Shown: positions 1-11,818, numbered from the stretch's first letter. The stretch is DNA of 64,000 nt from Punica granatum (GCF_007655135.1 NC_045134.1:5228982-5292981), one strand, 5' to 3'. Notes: a model not told the origin generated them from the letters alone. A program made the numbers and translations.

Positions 1-1
1 T

Positions 2-946
2 CCCTATATGATTTGGATCGACTCATCATTGGGGACCATGCATCAGGAGGCAATAATCCTACGACAAGAGAAGGTGCTTAATCTTTTGCTTGACCAGAAC
101 GTGACAAGCAAATTAATGGCCATAATTGAGAACGAAGCTGATCAGAATCTTTTGCATCTTGCTGCAAAACTATCACCTTACCCTGAACTTTCATCTATAT
201 CTTGTCCTGCTCTACAAATGCAAAGAGAGTTGCAGTGGTTTCAGGTGCGATGCATGCTTCTTAACAGTTTTGCCACCCTCAATTTGCATTTTATATCCTG
301 CTCCAACCATAGGCTTTTACAGACTTGCATGCCTCTCCAGGCTGTGGAAGAGTTTGCTCCTCACTCAGTTAGACTACGTAAGGATAAAAAAGGCCTAACA
401 GCTCAAGAACTGTTTACGAGGGAACACACGAAGTTACTCCAAGATGCGGAGAGATGGATGAAGGACACCGCAAATTCCTGCATGGTAGTATCCACCCTCA
501 TAGCTACCGTCGTTTTTGCAGCAACTTTCACAGTTCCTGGAGGAAATGTCGAAGGCAAAGGCATCCCGCTGTTTCTAAGCGAGCAAGTCTTCATGTTGTT
601 TGCTGTGTCCGATGCGCTAGCTCTCTTTTCCTCTACAACTGCCATCTTAATGTTCTTGTCTATCCTTACGGCACGGTATGCGGAAGAAGATTTCCTCCGA
701 GCGCTCCCGAAGAGGTTGATATTAGGATTTGCGTCCTTGTTCCTTGCCATAGCGACCATGATGGTGGCATTCGGAGCAGCACTGCATATAGTCCTAAGTG
801 ACAGGTTCAAGTGGATTTTCTTACCGATCATAGCACTCACTTCCGTCCCCGTTGCTCTCTTTGTAATGTTGCAGCTTCCACTGTTCATCTTCATGGTGAA
901 GTCAACATATGGTTCCGGCATTTTTCACCCAAAGAAAATTTGGTAA
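2..946 (+). CDS. Ankyrin-repeat/PGG-domain membrane protein, ITN1/ACD6-like (3' end only)
   Basis: C-terminal part of a plant ankyrin-transmembrane protein; the reading frame is open at the left edge, so the 5' end lies outside the window. The first part keeps ankyrin-like text (NLLHLAAKLSP). A 96-nt intron at 245-340 (CAG|GTGCGA ... CTCCAG|GCT) is in frame and stop-free; removing it restores the family-like junction ELQWFQ-AVEEF. Then comes AQELFTREH and the PGG domain: KDTANSCMVVSTLIATVVFA with the hallmark PGG triplet, and four hydrophobic helices up to FIFMVKSTYG. Family members sit in the plasma or endomembrane and act in salt/ROS signalling and defence; the specific role here is unknown. 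Stop codon at 944-946. Confidence in the family is high, in the exact orthologue low. Confidence 0.88.
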   Translation, partial: PYMIWIDSSLGTMHQEAIILRQEKVLNLLLDQNVTSKLMAIIENEADQNLLHLAAKLSPYPELSSISCPALQMQRELQWFQVRCMLLNSFATLNLHFISCSNHRLLQTCMPLQAVEEFAPHSVRLRKDKKGLTAQELFTREHTKLLQDAERWMKDTANSCMVVSTLIATVVFAATFTVPGGNVEGKGIPLFLSEQVFMLFAVSDALALFSSTTAILMFLSILTARYAEEDFLRALPKRLILGFASLFLAIATMMVAFGAALHIVLSDRFKWIFLPIIALTSVPVALFVMLQLPLFIFMVKSTYGSGIFHPKKIW

Positions 947-1704
947 TCAATTGAACGATACATGGGGGTGTTTTGCACTATGTAAGCAATGTGTGTGTGT
1001 GTCTTTATTTCATTGATTGGTTTGGAGAATTGTCATTATATTACTCTAATAAGTTGATTGTATGAATTGGATTTGTTGAGTGAATCTGGACTATGTGAGC
1101 CATATGTGTATCCTATATAACGCTCTGGTCTAGAAAAGGTTCCGCTCATTAAGTAAATAATTTTAACCGTGTATTTCTAGCTGCCTTGTTTCTTCTAATG
1201 TCTCAAAGGGAAATTCCCACGTCCCGTGCCGTATTTCCCATTACAGCAGACCGAAGGATCTCACTTCATGGAATGATGTAGAACAGATAACGAAAGCAGG
1301 AACCTCCTGATGTTTGTTCAGCCCTCTAAGATTTGAAATTGCTTCAAGAAGCTCCCACACCTATAAAGATGTTAAGGCCATTACCAGGGAAACTCTATAT
1401 CGATGGATTCCAATCATTAATTACATGGGACTCCATTGGCAAATATCCAAAGTCTATTATCCATCTGGTCCAGATAGGCCAGGTCAGCTTTTAGAAGGGA
1501 ACGATAAATTGCCGTCCAACATCATACGCACTGATGGGTGAAGATTATGAAATCTCATAATAAACCCCTTCATACAAAGACACTTTTATTTCAATCTAGC
1601 ACACCTTCAGTCCTCACTGGATTCCCAAATCCTATGTATGTGACCAACTCATATTTCGACTTAAAATGACTAAGCCAATATACTCACCTGCTTTCTTATT
1701 GGCT
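947..1704. other. Intergenic / 3' UTR space between convergent genes
   Basis: Convergent 3' ends of the PGG gene (+) and the unknown four-exon gene (-). It contains a short GT run near 991-1001. Reading frames in 1260-1550 are interrupted by stops on both strands, so I see no further gene; part of it is probably 3' UTR of the minus-strand gene. Confidence 0.5.
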
Positions 1705-2976
1705 TTAACAGTATGCATCAGATTGGGTAAAAATCGCCTCAACTCTGTCCAGTGATGCTTGCAAAGAGTTCATGTTGAACAACGGTTCATCAGAACCTAG
1801 ACCCCTGTCAGATCACAAATGCAACAATGAGCTGTGAAAAATGGGAACACTTGGATTGCTTAGGCATTAAAGAAAACTCCAGTTTTGTGCCGGTGCAACC
1901 GCTGGACCACCAGGGTGGAGACCTCATGACGTAGGTTTATACTCTTTTCGAGTTTCACTAGAACAACAAGAAGTTTCTGTAGTTTTCATCAAGGAGTTGT
2001 TGCAAAGTGCAAGATGAGAGCAGGATGTTTGATGATGGATAGATTAAGGATTAAGCGTACGGGATAAATAAAGCAGAATCATGATGGCTAGAATAAGAAT
2101 TAAGCTTAGCAAATAAATAAAGCAGAATGGAGAAACTTACCCAGAGATTTCTGGGATAACATAATCAGCCCTCCACCCAAAACGGAAATCAATGCCGGGG
2201 CAGAGCCCAATAGAAGCTTTGTTCCGAATTCGAGACACGCCATCACCGCCTAAACATGTTGCAAGTTTCCACTTCCACCCAATGGCATTCATTCGGAAAT
2301 TATGGCCGATGCCAACCTAAATTCCCCAAACACAAATTGTTAATAATACAACAGAAGCTCGATATTACGAAGCAAACAAGCAGGAGAAAAGATTGAATCA
2401 GAATCAAACCTGAAGATTCAAGAACCTGGTTACAGGGATCTTTTTCGAAAGGAGACGGATGTCCTGATGTACAGGCTCGTACATGAACTTCCACCTCCGC
2501 TCCGGGGACAGAGGCTTAAGCACAATGTTTGCCCGGAAATCATTCGTCGGAGCATTATAGAACTAAATCAGAACATGTCAGCATAAAAGGTCAGACAACA
2601 GGACTTACTGAAGTCAGAGCATTTACAAAAGCAAGCAATGCCGAGCTTTTTCAGCTGAGAAATGAATCACTCGTCGACTTTCTAAATCCCGTCTATCCAG
2701 GCAAAGCGCTCCTCAGAAGCATATCGGTATCAACTAATCCGATCTTGTCATGAAATTCAATCAAAACTGATTGGAAACAGGCCAAGAACTGAACTCCGTC
2801 ACTGCCCAAAAAGGTGAATTTTGCATTCGTACCTCCAGATTAAGACCGACCCGAATCCCCTGAACCTCTTTCCGGAACTTGAGGAACAGCTCCGACGGAA
2901 TCAGATTGATGTTGTAGAGCTCCTCCCACGAGGTGGGTGCTTGCCCTTCACCGGCGGAGACTGAGCCCCCGTCCAT
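1705..2976 (-). CDS. Conserved plant protein of unknown function, 4 exons, 190 aa
   Basis: Hand-built model: exons 2833-2976, 2410-2562, 2141-2316 and 1705-1804, all with GT-AG borders and compatible phases (573 nt including stop). The start MDGGSVSAGEG is the only upstream Met before the conserved block TSWEELYNINLIPSELFLKF. Later blocks are RVGLNLE|FYNAPTNDF, LKPLSPERRWKFMYEP, LSKKIPVTRFLNLQVGIGHN, a WKWKLATC segment, FRFGWRADYVIPEISG and a short tail DEPLFNMNS. No signal peptide or clear transmembrane helix is visible; the alternating polar/hydrophobic pattern suggests beta structure. I recognise this as a conserved plant protein but know no function and give no family name. Confidence in the model is high, in function nil. 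Confidence 0.8.
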
Positions 2977-3496
2977 TTCTCAGCTCAAAGCCTCTGAACT
3001 AAAACCGACAGGGCCTCTCTTGTAAACCAACAGATGTATAGTACAAAGGAAGAAGGCGGAGAAGAAGAAACCGACGGACACAGTGAGAACATGGTCTCAG
3101 TGGGACAGTGCTTTGGGTCGTGGCAGGCGTATGCGTACATAGAGAACTCACCTCCCCGGCCTACGCGACGGAGAAGACGGAGACACTGATGTCAATATGT
3201 GGCTTTGCCTTAATTGTGCTGATGGTCCTCACCTTATCTTCACTTTAAATTTTCATCCTTAAACCTTTTGTTGTGTTCAATGATGGCCTCGTACTATTTA
3301 TATATGCAACCATTGCTCCATCGAAAAAACAGTAGAATCTCTCTTTTCCCGGTAGTAGAAAGTCTTCTTCTTTTTTTGGGATGATCTATCTATTTGATAC
3401 AATCGATATGGTATTTGAAGATGAATATATTGTTGTACACTGTACAGTAATACTCAATATTTGAATCGATGGATGATCAATTACGTAGATATGTAC
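2977..3496. other. Upstream region of the unknown minus-strand gene
   Basis: 5' leader and promoter side of the minus-strand gene. Moderately GC up to about 3190, then AT-rich. No coding capacity, no clear TATA call and no repeat recognised. Confidence 0.4.
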
Positions 3497-3686
3497 GGTG
3501 CGTTTGGTTTCAGAATTAAAATAACTTTGATTTTAATTGTGAAAAAGGACAAATATTGTGTAGTGTGTTGAGTTAAACTTAAAGTTAAAATTTTTTATTT
3601 GAAAAATGTGTATTTTTATTATATAGTGTGTTGAGTTAAAATTAAAGTTAAATTTTTTATAATTTTAACTCTAAAAACAAATCCGC
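3497..3686. mobile_element. Possible small MITE (Harbinger-like ends)
   Basis: About 190 bp, with left end GGTGCGTTTGGTTTCAGAAT and right end that reads GCGGATTTGTTTTTAGAGTT on the other strand, giving imperfect inverted termini of roughly 25 bp. The interior is AT-rich with two related GTGTGTTGAGTTAAA units. The GTGCGTTTGG start is common in plant PIF/Harbinger and hAT MITEs. No convincing target duplication, so this is tentative. Confidence 0.35.
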
Positions 3687-4253
3687 TAGTAATGTCTTTC
3701 AAACCACATCCCATCCAAAATGTCACACCTTAGGAATCTTGCTTTCTTGAAACTTTCGTTCTTTGCAAATGATATCTCTATATTTTTTTTATTTCTTTCT
3801 TTTATTTTATTCTTTTATTCTTTAAATATGGATTTAGTTATTTCAAGAAAGCTGAAGGACCCAAAGGATAATTAATACACTTGAAATTACATTTAGGAAG
3901 ATAATTTTGCAATAAATCCTAGGTTTAATAGCAAAGGCAATGGATGCCTTGTATACATAAAAAGCTAGAACATAAGATTAAATCGAACAGCTCTTGTTGC
4001 CTTGAAGAGATAATAAGCGGAGTCCTGGTTCCTCCGCAACAATATATACTACTGGATACTGCATATATTGTTTCGTTCATCCCCATGTTGGGCAAGACGC
4101 CGGATTGTTTCCAAATCTTCTACTTCACAAAAACAATATAAACACGATCTACAGTTGTTAGTGAGGTTTTGTTTAGATTGAAGAAATTGGAAGGAAAGAG
4201 AGGGACCCTTTTTTGTTTCCCCGTCTTTTCCGTCCAATTCCTTCAACTCAGAC

Positions 4254-6399
4254 AAAAAATGCAGAAGTTTATTCTCTCCTTACGAGCTTCTCTCTCTATC
4301 TCTTCCCTCTGTTGGAAGCTCCCACTCTCCTGTGCTGGTGTTTCTTCTGTTTGATCAATCTTACTCTCTCCAACAATCCACCTAGCGCCACCTTTGAACT
4401 GAATGATCTTCATTAACTCCAAATCTTCAAGCTCAACCACCCTTCTGCTTCATTCAAGTCTGGTTACAAGCTGCTCAGCTACACCCATTTACTCCCACCG
4501 CCCAGGATCAAATCATTCCTGCAATATACCAGGCATTAACTCCACAAATCAACTTCTCAATCTTGTCTTATTAATGGCTCTTGAATCACCAGACAACATT
4601 CTACTTACCCCCCCCCCCCCCCCCCCCCTCTGTTATCAACCCTGCAATCAGCTCCCCCCAATCATCCCCCGCAACCGCGAGACACCCCTCTCCCAATGGA
4701 ACACACTGACCTGGAAAACTCTTTGGCAGAATTGTTTGGCTCCCATATGACCATGCAGCACGCCCAGGATATTCTTGATCTGCCCACCAATGATGAGGAA
4801 GAAGTTACTGAAACCATCCCCCTAACCTTACTCCTCAAGCCCTTTGCCTTCAAGCCCCCACCTTCAAAAGCCATCATTCCCCGTCTCCTGCAGGCCTGGA
4901 AGATCAAAAGAGGAGTCACTATAACGCCAAAAAAGTACTCAGACGATATCAAGGCTAAGTATGGCAACTTCCTTAACACCTCCAACCGATCTTCCCCCTC
5001 TCCAATTTGGAAAGGACTTCAATGGTGCAAGGACACCATTCGGGGATGTACTTGTTTCTCTATTGGAAATGGCACAACCATCTCGACTTGGCATGATCCA
5101 TGGATCCTTGGCACAAAAGATCACAAGCCATCTCCCAGACCCAATGCAATGCAAGACCCTAACCTAAAGGGTAGTGACCTGTTGCTGCACCAACCAAAGA
5201 GATGGAGCATCCCACTACTCACAAGCCTCTTCGAGCAAGAAGCAGTGCAGAATATCCTCAAGATCCATTTGACCCAAGACGACCTTGAAGACTCAACCCA
5301 TTGGATGCCAAACATATCAGGGAAGCACTCCGTCAAATCCTTCTTCATCTTGGATCAACAACATAGATTCCAAAATAATAATAGCGGTATTAATTGGAAA
5401 GACATTTGGAATCTTAAAATTCATGAACGTCTCAAACTCCACCTACGGAGAATTGCTAGTGAAAGCATCCCCTAGTTTAGTGAAGAGAGCACCCTTGCCC
5501 TCTTTGCCAAACCAATTCCGATAAACTAGAACACCTCTACGCAGAGTGTATCTTTTATCGCGTTGTTTGGAGGGAATCACCTTGGAACTTCCAATCCAGT
5601 TTTTTCCCAATCGATAATGCGATGGATTTGATAAATTTTATTGCTCGTCCTCCTCCTATTTTCCCATCGAACACTCATGATAAGACCAACTTCGCTCTAT
5701 ATGCAGCAATAACTCTCTATCATTTGTGGAACTCACGAAATATTGTTTTGCATGCAGGTAAACAAGCAAATCTTCACGAAACTATCAAAACAATCAAAAG
5801 GTCTTTCATGGAGCATACCAGGAATGGCAGCAGTATGGATCGAAATGATGGAACCTTGCAGACTCATCCTCTAGAGCTCGCTACATCCCACATACCTACT
5901 AGTCCTGATTGGAGCATTATCAGCACGAATGCAGCATGGAACAGTAGCAGGACATGCCTCTCGAGAATCATTCAATGCCCGAATAGCCCACCATCTCTAT
6001 CATGGTTCCAGATATCCAGCGAAGATAAACCACTCCAAGCTGAAGCCCAAGCAGCCCTCCTCGCCCTATCAATAGCTGCTGAAAGGGGTTTGTCAAAGAT
6101 ATGGCTCAGATGTGACGTCTTGACACTGGTTGATGCCATTTTGTAGCCGCTTAACTCGCCTTGAGAAATTAGGACAATAGTTGCGGATATAATCTCCTGT
6201 CTTAAATTATTCTCGTATTGGCTTTGCTTTTGGATCCCTAGGTCTGATAATACTCTCGCTCATGACCTAGGCCAATTTGGTTCTAAGTCAAATTTTCATT
6301 CTCTATGTATTTTTCAAGGGTATCCAAACCTAGATCCACAAGCCAATGTAATTGCTCCTTTTCTTTAATGAAATATCCTTATTCAGCAAAAAAAAAAAT
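4254..6399 (+). mobile_element. Non-autonomous LINE (L1-type), internally deleted, 16-bp TSD
   Basis: Flanked by perfect 16-bp target duplications TTCCTTCAACTCAGAC (4238-4253 and 6400-6415) with a short poly(A) just before the right copy, the signature of target-primed reverse transcription. The duplicated relative at about 14370 has the empty site. Coding remnants: 4696-5475 carries the end of the reverse-transcriptase ORF with the plant LINE motif (WKGLQWCKDTIRGC, then NGTTISTWHDPWI) and a zinc-binding-like RVT tail; 5622-6146 carries an RNase H-like end (AEAQAALLALSIAAERG, IWLRCD). Endonuclease and most of the RT are missing and frames are shifted, so it cannot move alone. A C-tract lies at about 4611-4628 in the proline-coding stretch. 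Confidence 0.88.
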
Positions 6400-6638
6400 T
6401 TCCTTCAACTCAGACGAAGGGTTAGCCTTATAGCAATCTAGAGTAGAGTTGTCGATGCTCACTTTGTAAAAGAATAAGAGGTATTTGAAATGGTTGTTGC
6501 TACCGAATAAGATAATCATTGTCATGGTAGGCAATATGAACTATGGATGAAGTAATAAAAGCAGAAAATAAATTGCTATTACATGAAATAAGGCCATGGA
6601 TACGTAAGAAAGTCATAAGCAAATAATACTCATTACAA

Positions 6639-7438
6639 TCTACAATACATAATGTAAGGTAGAACGGGTACATTTATTGTGCATTAAATATATTAATATA
6701 AATAATCAATTCTATTTTTTTTATAAAAATTTTATATTGATCTTAGTTTTGACTTCCCTAGGAAATGATTCATAATGATAAAAAAATCTAAATATTTTTA
6801 TATACAGAATAAATATAAGTTTTTTTATATTTTAAAGAAATGTTGTACATAGATTTTTTGCTCTTAATAATATTACTATGATTTAATTATATATATAATT
6901 TTCAAACAGATAATGTAACAATGAAGTAATCGATATGTATTGCTATTTATTTGATTGTGTCTTTCTAGCTCATTACATAATAGTTAAAGCATCAATCATT
7001 TTTTAGTAGCAAATTTACATATGGAAGATTTTATGTATATTGACTGTAATTTTCATAATAATATCTGATAGGTTTTTATAAATATTTACATCTAAAAATA
7101 TTATTGTCGAATATAAATTTGTGAGAAGAAATAAATTCAAGAATTTTTTATAATGTCTGTCTATCAATTTATTTATCATGATATTCATTAACAATTAACT
7201 TGAATAATTTATACAACAATTGATTTATATTTTCAATTGAAAATACTGTGTGTTCATTAGGACAAAAAATCACTTCATAAAAGATTTAAAAGTATTTTTT
7301 TCATAATTGTATTTTTCATATGTTAATTTTATGTCCTTAAATTATGCGCACATTTTAAAATTTTTAACTAAAGCTATTGGTGTATCAACTTATCAAAAAA
7401 CAAATGCTTATTTGTGCATCACACGGGTAGTAGCCTAG
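6639..7438 (+). mobile_element. Non-autonomous Helitron-like insertion
   Basis: About 800 bp present in copy A and cleanly absent from copy B: CATTACAA | insert | ACTCATATAT in A versus CATTAAAATAACTCATGAAA in B, with no target duplication. It starts with TC and ends with CTAG, preceded by a GC-containing hairpin-like stretch (GTGCATCACACGGGTAG), as expected of a plant Helitron 3' end. The interior is very AT-rich with no ORF. The 3' neighbour base is A rather than the usual T. Confidence 0.6.
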
Positions 7439-7799
7439 ACTCATATATATATATATATATATATATGATTTGCAGGAAAACAAAAGCCATAAAAAAGAAA
7501 AAAAAAAGTTATTGAGTCTACCTCATTAGATTAGAAATTGAAAGACTAAATCATAACATTTTACGAAACTCAAGTTCCATTATTCAGGATTAATAGATGT
7601 GCAATCCTTTATCGATACTAATAATTTATTTATGTGATAATAGTCAAATCTTTTCGAAATTTTTGCACTCCGTATCATATTAAAGTAAAGCCTATAGTAA
7701 AACCAAAGCTGTGTTCGCATACCAGACCAATGTAAAACCTTAATTCCGCCTAGCCTATGATGCATGATATAACCGATGCTTCTCAGCTAGAAAGAATTC

Positions 7800-7894
7800 A
7801 ACTCCGATCGGATCAGTGATATACCAGAAGAATTGTGAGGAGATTGATCGATTCCTCAACAATTATTTTGGTACATCACTGACCGATGAGAGTT
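7800..7894. other. 95-nt near-perfect hairpin, copy A (miRNA-precursor-like)
   Basis: Arms 7800-7841 and 7853-7894 are complementary over about 42 nt with few mismatches and an 11-nt loop. The core pairs CGGATCAGTGATATACCAG with TGGTACATCACTGACCG. The same hairpin is kept in the duplicate at 14925-15015. The fold resembles a plant microRNA or young inverted-repeat precursor, but I recognise no known mature miRNA in it. Confidence 0.55.
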
Positions 7895-7911
7895 GCAACT
7901 CTTGTATACAT

Positions 7912-9058
7912 TAGATTAAGATGATTGAAATTCCTATGAATTTTACAGGCAGACAATCTAGGTATTTATAAGGCCTTTTAAGTGAAATTGACAATGAAGA
8001 AGCACTTGGCTCCAATCCTTAAACATGGGAACCCGTTGAATGCTAAAACACGGATTTAACACGCACTATAACTGAATTGCCATATATTTTTTGTTATTAA
8101 GCAAATCAAATCAATTCAACTAAATATGGCATGATTATTAAAGATTATCCCTGTTAATTGTAAATATTCACTCTAATGCCTTCTTTGGTATGATTTTTTG
8201 TGAGGACAAGAATGGGAAGTAGAAGAAGTATGTCATTTTATTTCTGATGGACAATTAATGGAGGAAGGATAAATTGCATGCCAAATCTTTGTGATTCTCT
8301 CGATAATCCTCACCGTCCTCAGTCGGTTACATAAAGACTAATTAATCCTCGGCGGTCATAAATTGCCACTAACATTGAGATACTTTAGATAAGAAGTGAA
8401 AATTTTTGCATATTTTAGATTAGCAATATCAAGTGAAAAAAGAGAAGAATTTTTACTCCTTTCGGATTGGATGAGGGAAATTAAATAAAATAAAAACAAA
8501 ATATAAAATGCACATATTTTTACGAATTTAATTTATTTTACTCTTGCTAGCAAATCGTAGATGGGATTTGTACAGGAAAAGCAAATGCGAAATCTTAAAT
8601 ATGTATTTGATTTTTTTTTTTTGGCTGAGTTATATACATTTGAGTTGCAAACATTCAGTGCGCAGAATATAAGAATATTGTACAGAAAAAATTAACAACT
8701 GAACGAATTCAAACATTCGTTAGTATTTTGATTTTCCAAAAAATATAGGGGATGGGGGAAATACAACAGAAGTACAACGAATAAGAGAGTGATGATAAAA
8801 TGCATTCAAGGGGAATTGATGTTTCATGTTTCAATGAACAAATTAAGATTTCACGAATTAACATAATTCAACAATTAGGACATGTGTACTATATCTGTTA
8901 TATATATGCGACGGACATGGAATCGCAATTTCCAGATAATGGAAGAATTATGTAAATATATCAACGAGCAAATGATACATGTCCGAGCATTGATTCGTAT
9001 AATAGTGTTCATATAACAGAAGCATTCGACAAGTGATCCTCCCTTCAAGTTAAACTTG
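7912..9058. other. Copy-A-specific 1.1-kb stretch without genes
   Basis: Lies between two blocks that are adjacent in copy B (after GCAACTCTTGTA and before TGAATGATAC). It could be an insertion in A or a deletion in B. AT-rich with no terminal repeats that I can pair and no convincing ORF. Confidence 0.4.
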
Positions 9059-9790
9059 AAACAGAAAGTCCCTTTTATGAATGATACTTGTATCTGCAGA
9101 AAAATATTCTGAACAATATCAGTTAAACGAAAATCTAACAATGCTTTTTACGAGATTAAATCGCGTCAATCATCGGCAAAATTTCTCTTTACGACGACGA
9201 TGATGGTAGTTATCAGATTTCGAATATAACTATTCAAAGTAAATTTAATTAGGCATGATCTTACCAGCACATTAAGACCCTAGAAGAAAAATACGGAGGA
9301 CACAAGTATGAAATCTGCGATGGAAGTGAGAAAAACTAGGAGCAGAGACCAGTCGAGATTTGCAGCTGGTCGAAACGGATCTGCAGCTAGGTCTAGATTA
9401 TGATGTATTTTATACTACTCATCGCAAGTGATTGTGCATTCCATATATAGTACTCGCACGTGCGACCTAAACCTCACTCGTATGTTACCAGTAGGCACAA
9501 TGAATTAGAGACTAAAGGGTCTTGTTCACAACTGGTGTCACAACAGCACACTATATGAAAGTTTGCTTGTAATGCTTACGTATCGAATTGAAGAGAAATG
9601 AGAAAAAAAAATTTGGGAAAAGGACAAATGCAAATAAAAAGTTCAGGGAGTAAACTGACACGAGAGGAGAGCTCAGGGGTTAAGATGAAATTAACTCTCA
9701 ACTGCAGGAACCCCACAAAAATCCCCTGGGAGAACAATCAAGAACAAGAACCTGCGAGAGCCCGACCAGTTGAACAAGAGCAAGAACTCT

Positions 9791-11018
9791 CTCGCGTTCT
9801 CTCTCTGTGTCTCATAGAAGGCTCCAGCCACTAGCCACCGACCGACCACGAGGTCACTGGTGACCTTAATAGTTACCAACAACCTCGATGGTTTGTTGTT
9901 GGCCAGTGACAGTGAGTGAACGCAAAGGTTGGCTCGATTTTCTGCGTTTGCTCTTTCCAAAAAGACTGAATTTTCAAAAAGGCTCGACCCTCTCTGTATG
10001 TGATTTTGTTTACTATGACGGAATATGTAACGGGTAAATTTTTCCCTCTATAGTTGAGAGGACAAATGTTCCCAAAAATTGTTGAGGCGTAAAAGTGCCC
10101 CGCCTCGATAATTTAGAGGATGAAAAGGTTTTTTTTCCCCCTTAAAAAGTGTCATCATTCGTCCATATGTATTGTTAAATCCATCGAAAAATTAGAAATT
10201 AGACCTTTTTGTTATTAAAAGCAAGGTGCCTCCGAACAATTTGTCTCGGATGGCGAGACATTTTCTTTTTGTTACAAAGGCTTACAACTTAGTACAATGA
10301 AATAAATATCGTAAATATCTAATAAAAGGGTTCGAATAATCCCATTTGAGTATCAACTTGAAACCACTTGATTACTAGATGGGAGCGTTGCTACGATACA
10401 TCCTCTTTGATAACATGACTTTATGATGACTTGACATTGGTCTTTACCAAAGAAATCCCTACTTTTTGACCACCAAGCGAATATTGAATTAATTAGGAAC
10501 TAACCATTTCACTCGTGCATTGCACGGGAATGTTACTTATAAAAAAAAAGATAATAAATTCTTCCACAACATTTTTGTATTTTTCAACAAATTAATGTCG
10601 GTTATTACTTAAAAACTTATCAATTATGTGAAAAAATATTAAATATTTAAAAAAAATTCAATTGTTGCATATTTATAAATCCAATTTTACATGTAATTTA
10701 TGGTCCATTGAAATATTTAAGATTGGAGAAGTATTTATCATTGTGTAATAGAAGTAAAATTATAAAAATAAAAGTATTTTCTATAAATTTGATGTTAAAA
10801 AATAAAAACAGTTTTTACAAACTAAAAAAATTAAATTAATTACTTATTTTTTATTAAAATAATTTATTTAGTCAAGTTTGCTAATTTTTTATACAAAATA
10901 TACAAATTAATGCTCCTTTTTTTATTGGGTCAAATTAATACTCCTTTAAGTGAATAAAGTATTGTTTTCATATGGCAAAGTACTTAATAGATTATCAAAT
11001 AGTAATATGCAAATATGT
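9791..11018. other. Intergenic, AT-rich
   Basis: No gene recognised. Around 10505-10530 the sequence CTCGTGCATTGCACGGGAAT, read on the minus strand, resembles the GC hairpin near a Helitron 3' terminus. The remainder is low-complexity AT. Confidence 0.4.
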
Positions 11019-11027
11019 ATATATCTT

Positions 11028-11818
11028 GGGTAAATTGCACTGGTGGTCCAAAATATTTTACAAATATTACATTATGGTCCAAAGAGTTTTTTTCGCTACA
11101 TGATGGTACAAAATGTTTCAAAATTGTTTCATGATGGTACAAACCGTCAATTGGCCCTAACGCCGTTAACATTTTGCTGACGTGGCGTGTCCTATGTGTC
11201 ACTTTTGTTACGTGGAACCAATCATAATGCACAACGTCATTTAAGAAAAAATAAAATTTTAAAAAGTCCAAAAAATACAAAAAATAATTAAAAAATACAA
11301 AAAAAGAGTAAAAATTTTCAAAAAAATAAAAAATATATTTTAAAATTTTGAAATTTTTTTTAAAAAAAAATTTTAAAAAAAAATTTTAAATATAAAAAAT
11401 ACAAAAAAAAGAGTAAAAATTTAGAAAAAAATAAAAAATTATTTTAAAATTTTGAAAATTTTTAAATTTTTAAATTTTTTAAATTTTTTTAAATTTTTTT
11501 TAAAAATAATTTTATAAAAAAATTAATATTTAATATTAAAATTATTTTAAATTTTAAATTTAAAGTTTAAAATTATTTTAAAAAGTTTTTAAAATTTAAA
11601 ATTATTTTTAAAATTTTAAAATTTTTCGGCCACGTCAGCAAGGAGGTGACACGTAGTAGCCACGTCAGCGTCGGCTTGACGGCGTTAAGCTCGAATTGAC
11701 GGTTTGTACCATCATGAAATAACTTTGAAACATTTTGTACCATTATGTAGCGAAAAAAACTTTTTAGACCATAATGAAACATTTGTAAAATATTTTGGAC
11801 CACCAATGCAATTTACCC
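11028..11818. mobile_element. Mutator-type MITE, 791 bp, 9-bp TSD
   Basis: Perfect 9-bp target duplications ATATATCTT at 11019-11027 and 11819-11827. Long terminal inverted repeats of about 150-190 bp begin GGGTAAATTGCA and continue with (T/G)GGTGGTCC and the GGTTTGTACCATCATG block. The interior (about 11240-11620) is low-complexity A/T with no coding capacity. Nine-bp duplications and long TIRs are typical of Mutator-like elements; no transposase, so non-autonomous. ORFs inside are chance. Confidence 0.88.

Larger units (their letters stand above)
3710..9790. repeat. Segmental duplication copy A: orphan upstream region of the TTLL12 gene
   Basis: Blocks here align in the same order and orientation with 13690-15735, the upstream region of the live TTLL12-like gene. 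Shared landmarks include the CCTAGGTTTAATAGCAAAGG block (about 3918 and 13936), the GGGTTAG block (about 6420 and 14390), a 95-nt hairpin (7800 and 14925), the TTTCTCTTTACGAC block (about 9183 and 15161), the GCACGTGC element (9456 and 15391) and the leader block CCTGCGAGAGCCCGAC (about 9751 and 15698). Similarity stops within the 5' leader: no TTLL12 coding sequence follows in copy A. Copy A is longer because of a LINE, a Helitron-like element and about 1.1 kb of further sequence (about 7912-9058) missing in copy B. Confidence 0.85.

Noticed and set aside
4611..4628. Poly(C) run as an assembly gap marker
   Set aside because: It lies inside a proline-coding stretch of the LINE with continuous homology around it; length error is possible but not a gap.
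10984..11806. Minus-strand frames of 98 and 77 codons
   Set aside because: They are translations of the two inverted arms of the Mutator-type MITE at 11028-11818 and resemble each other for that reason.
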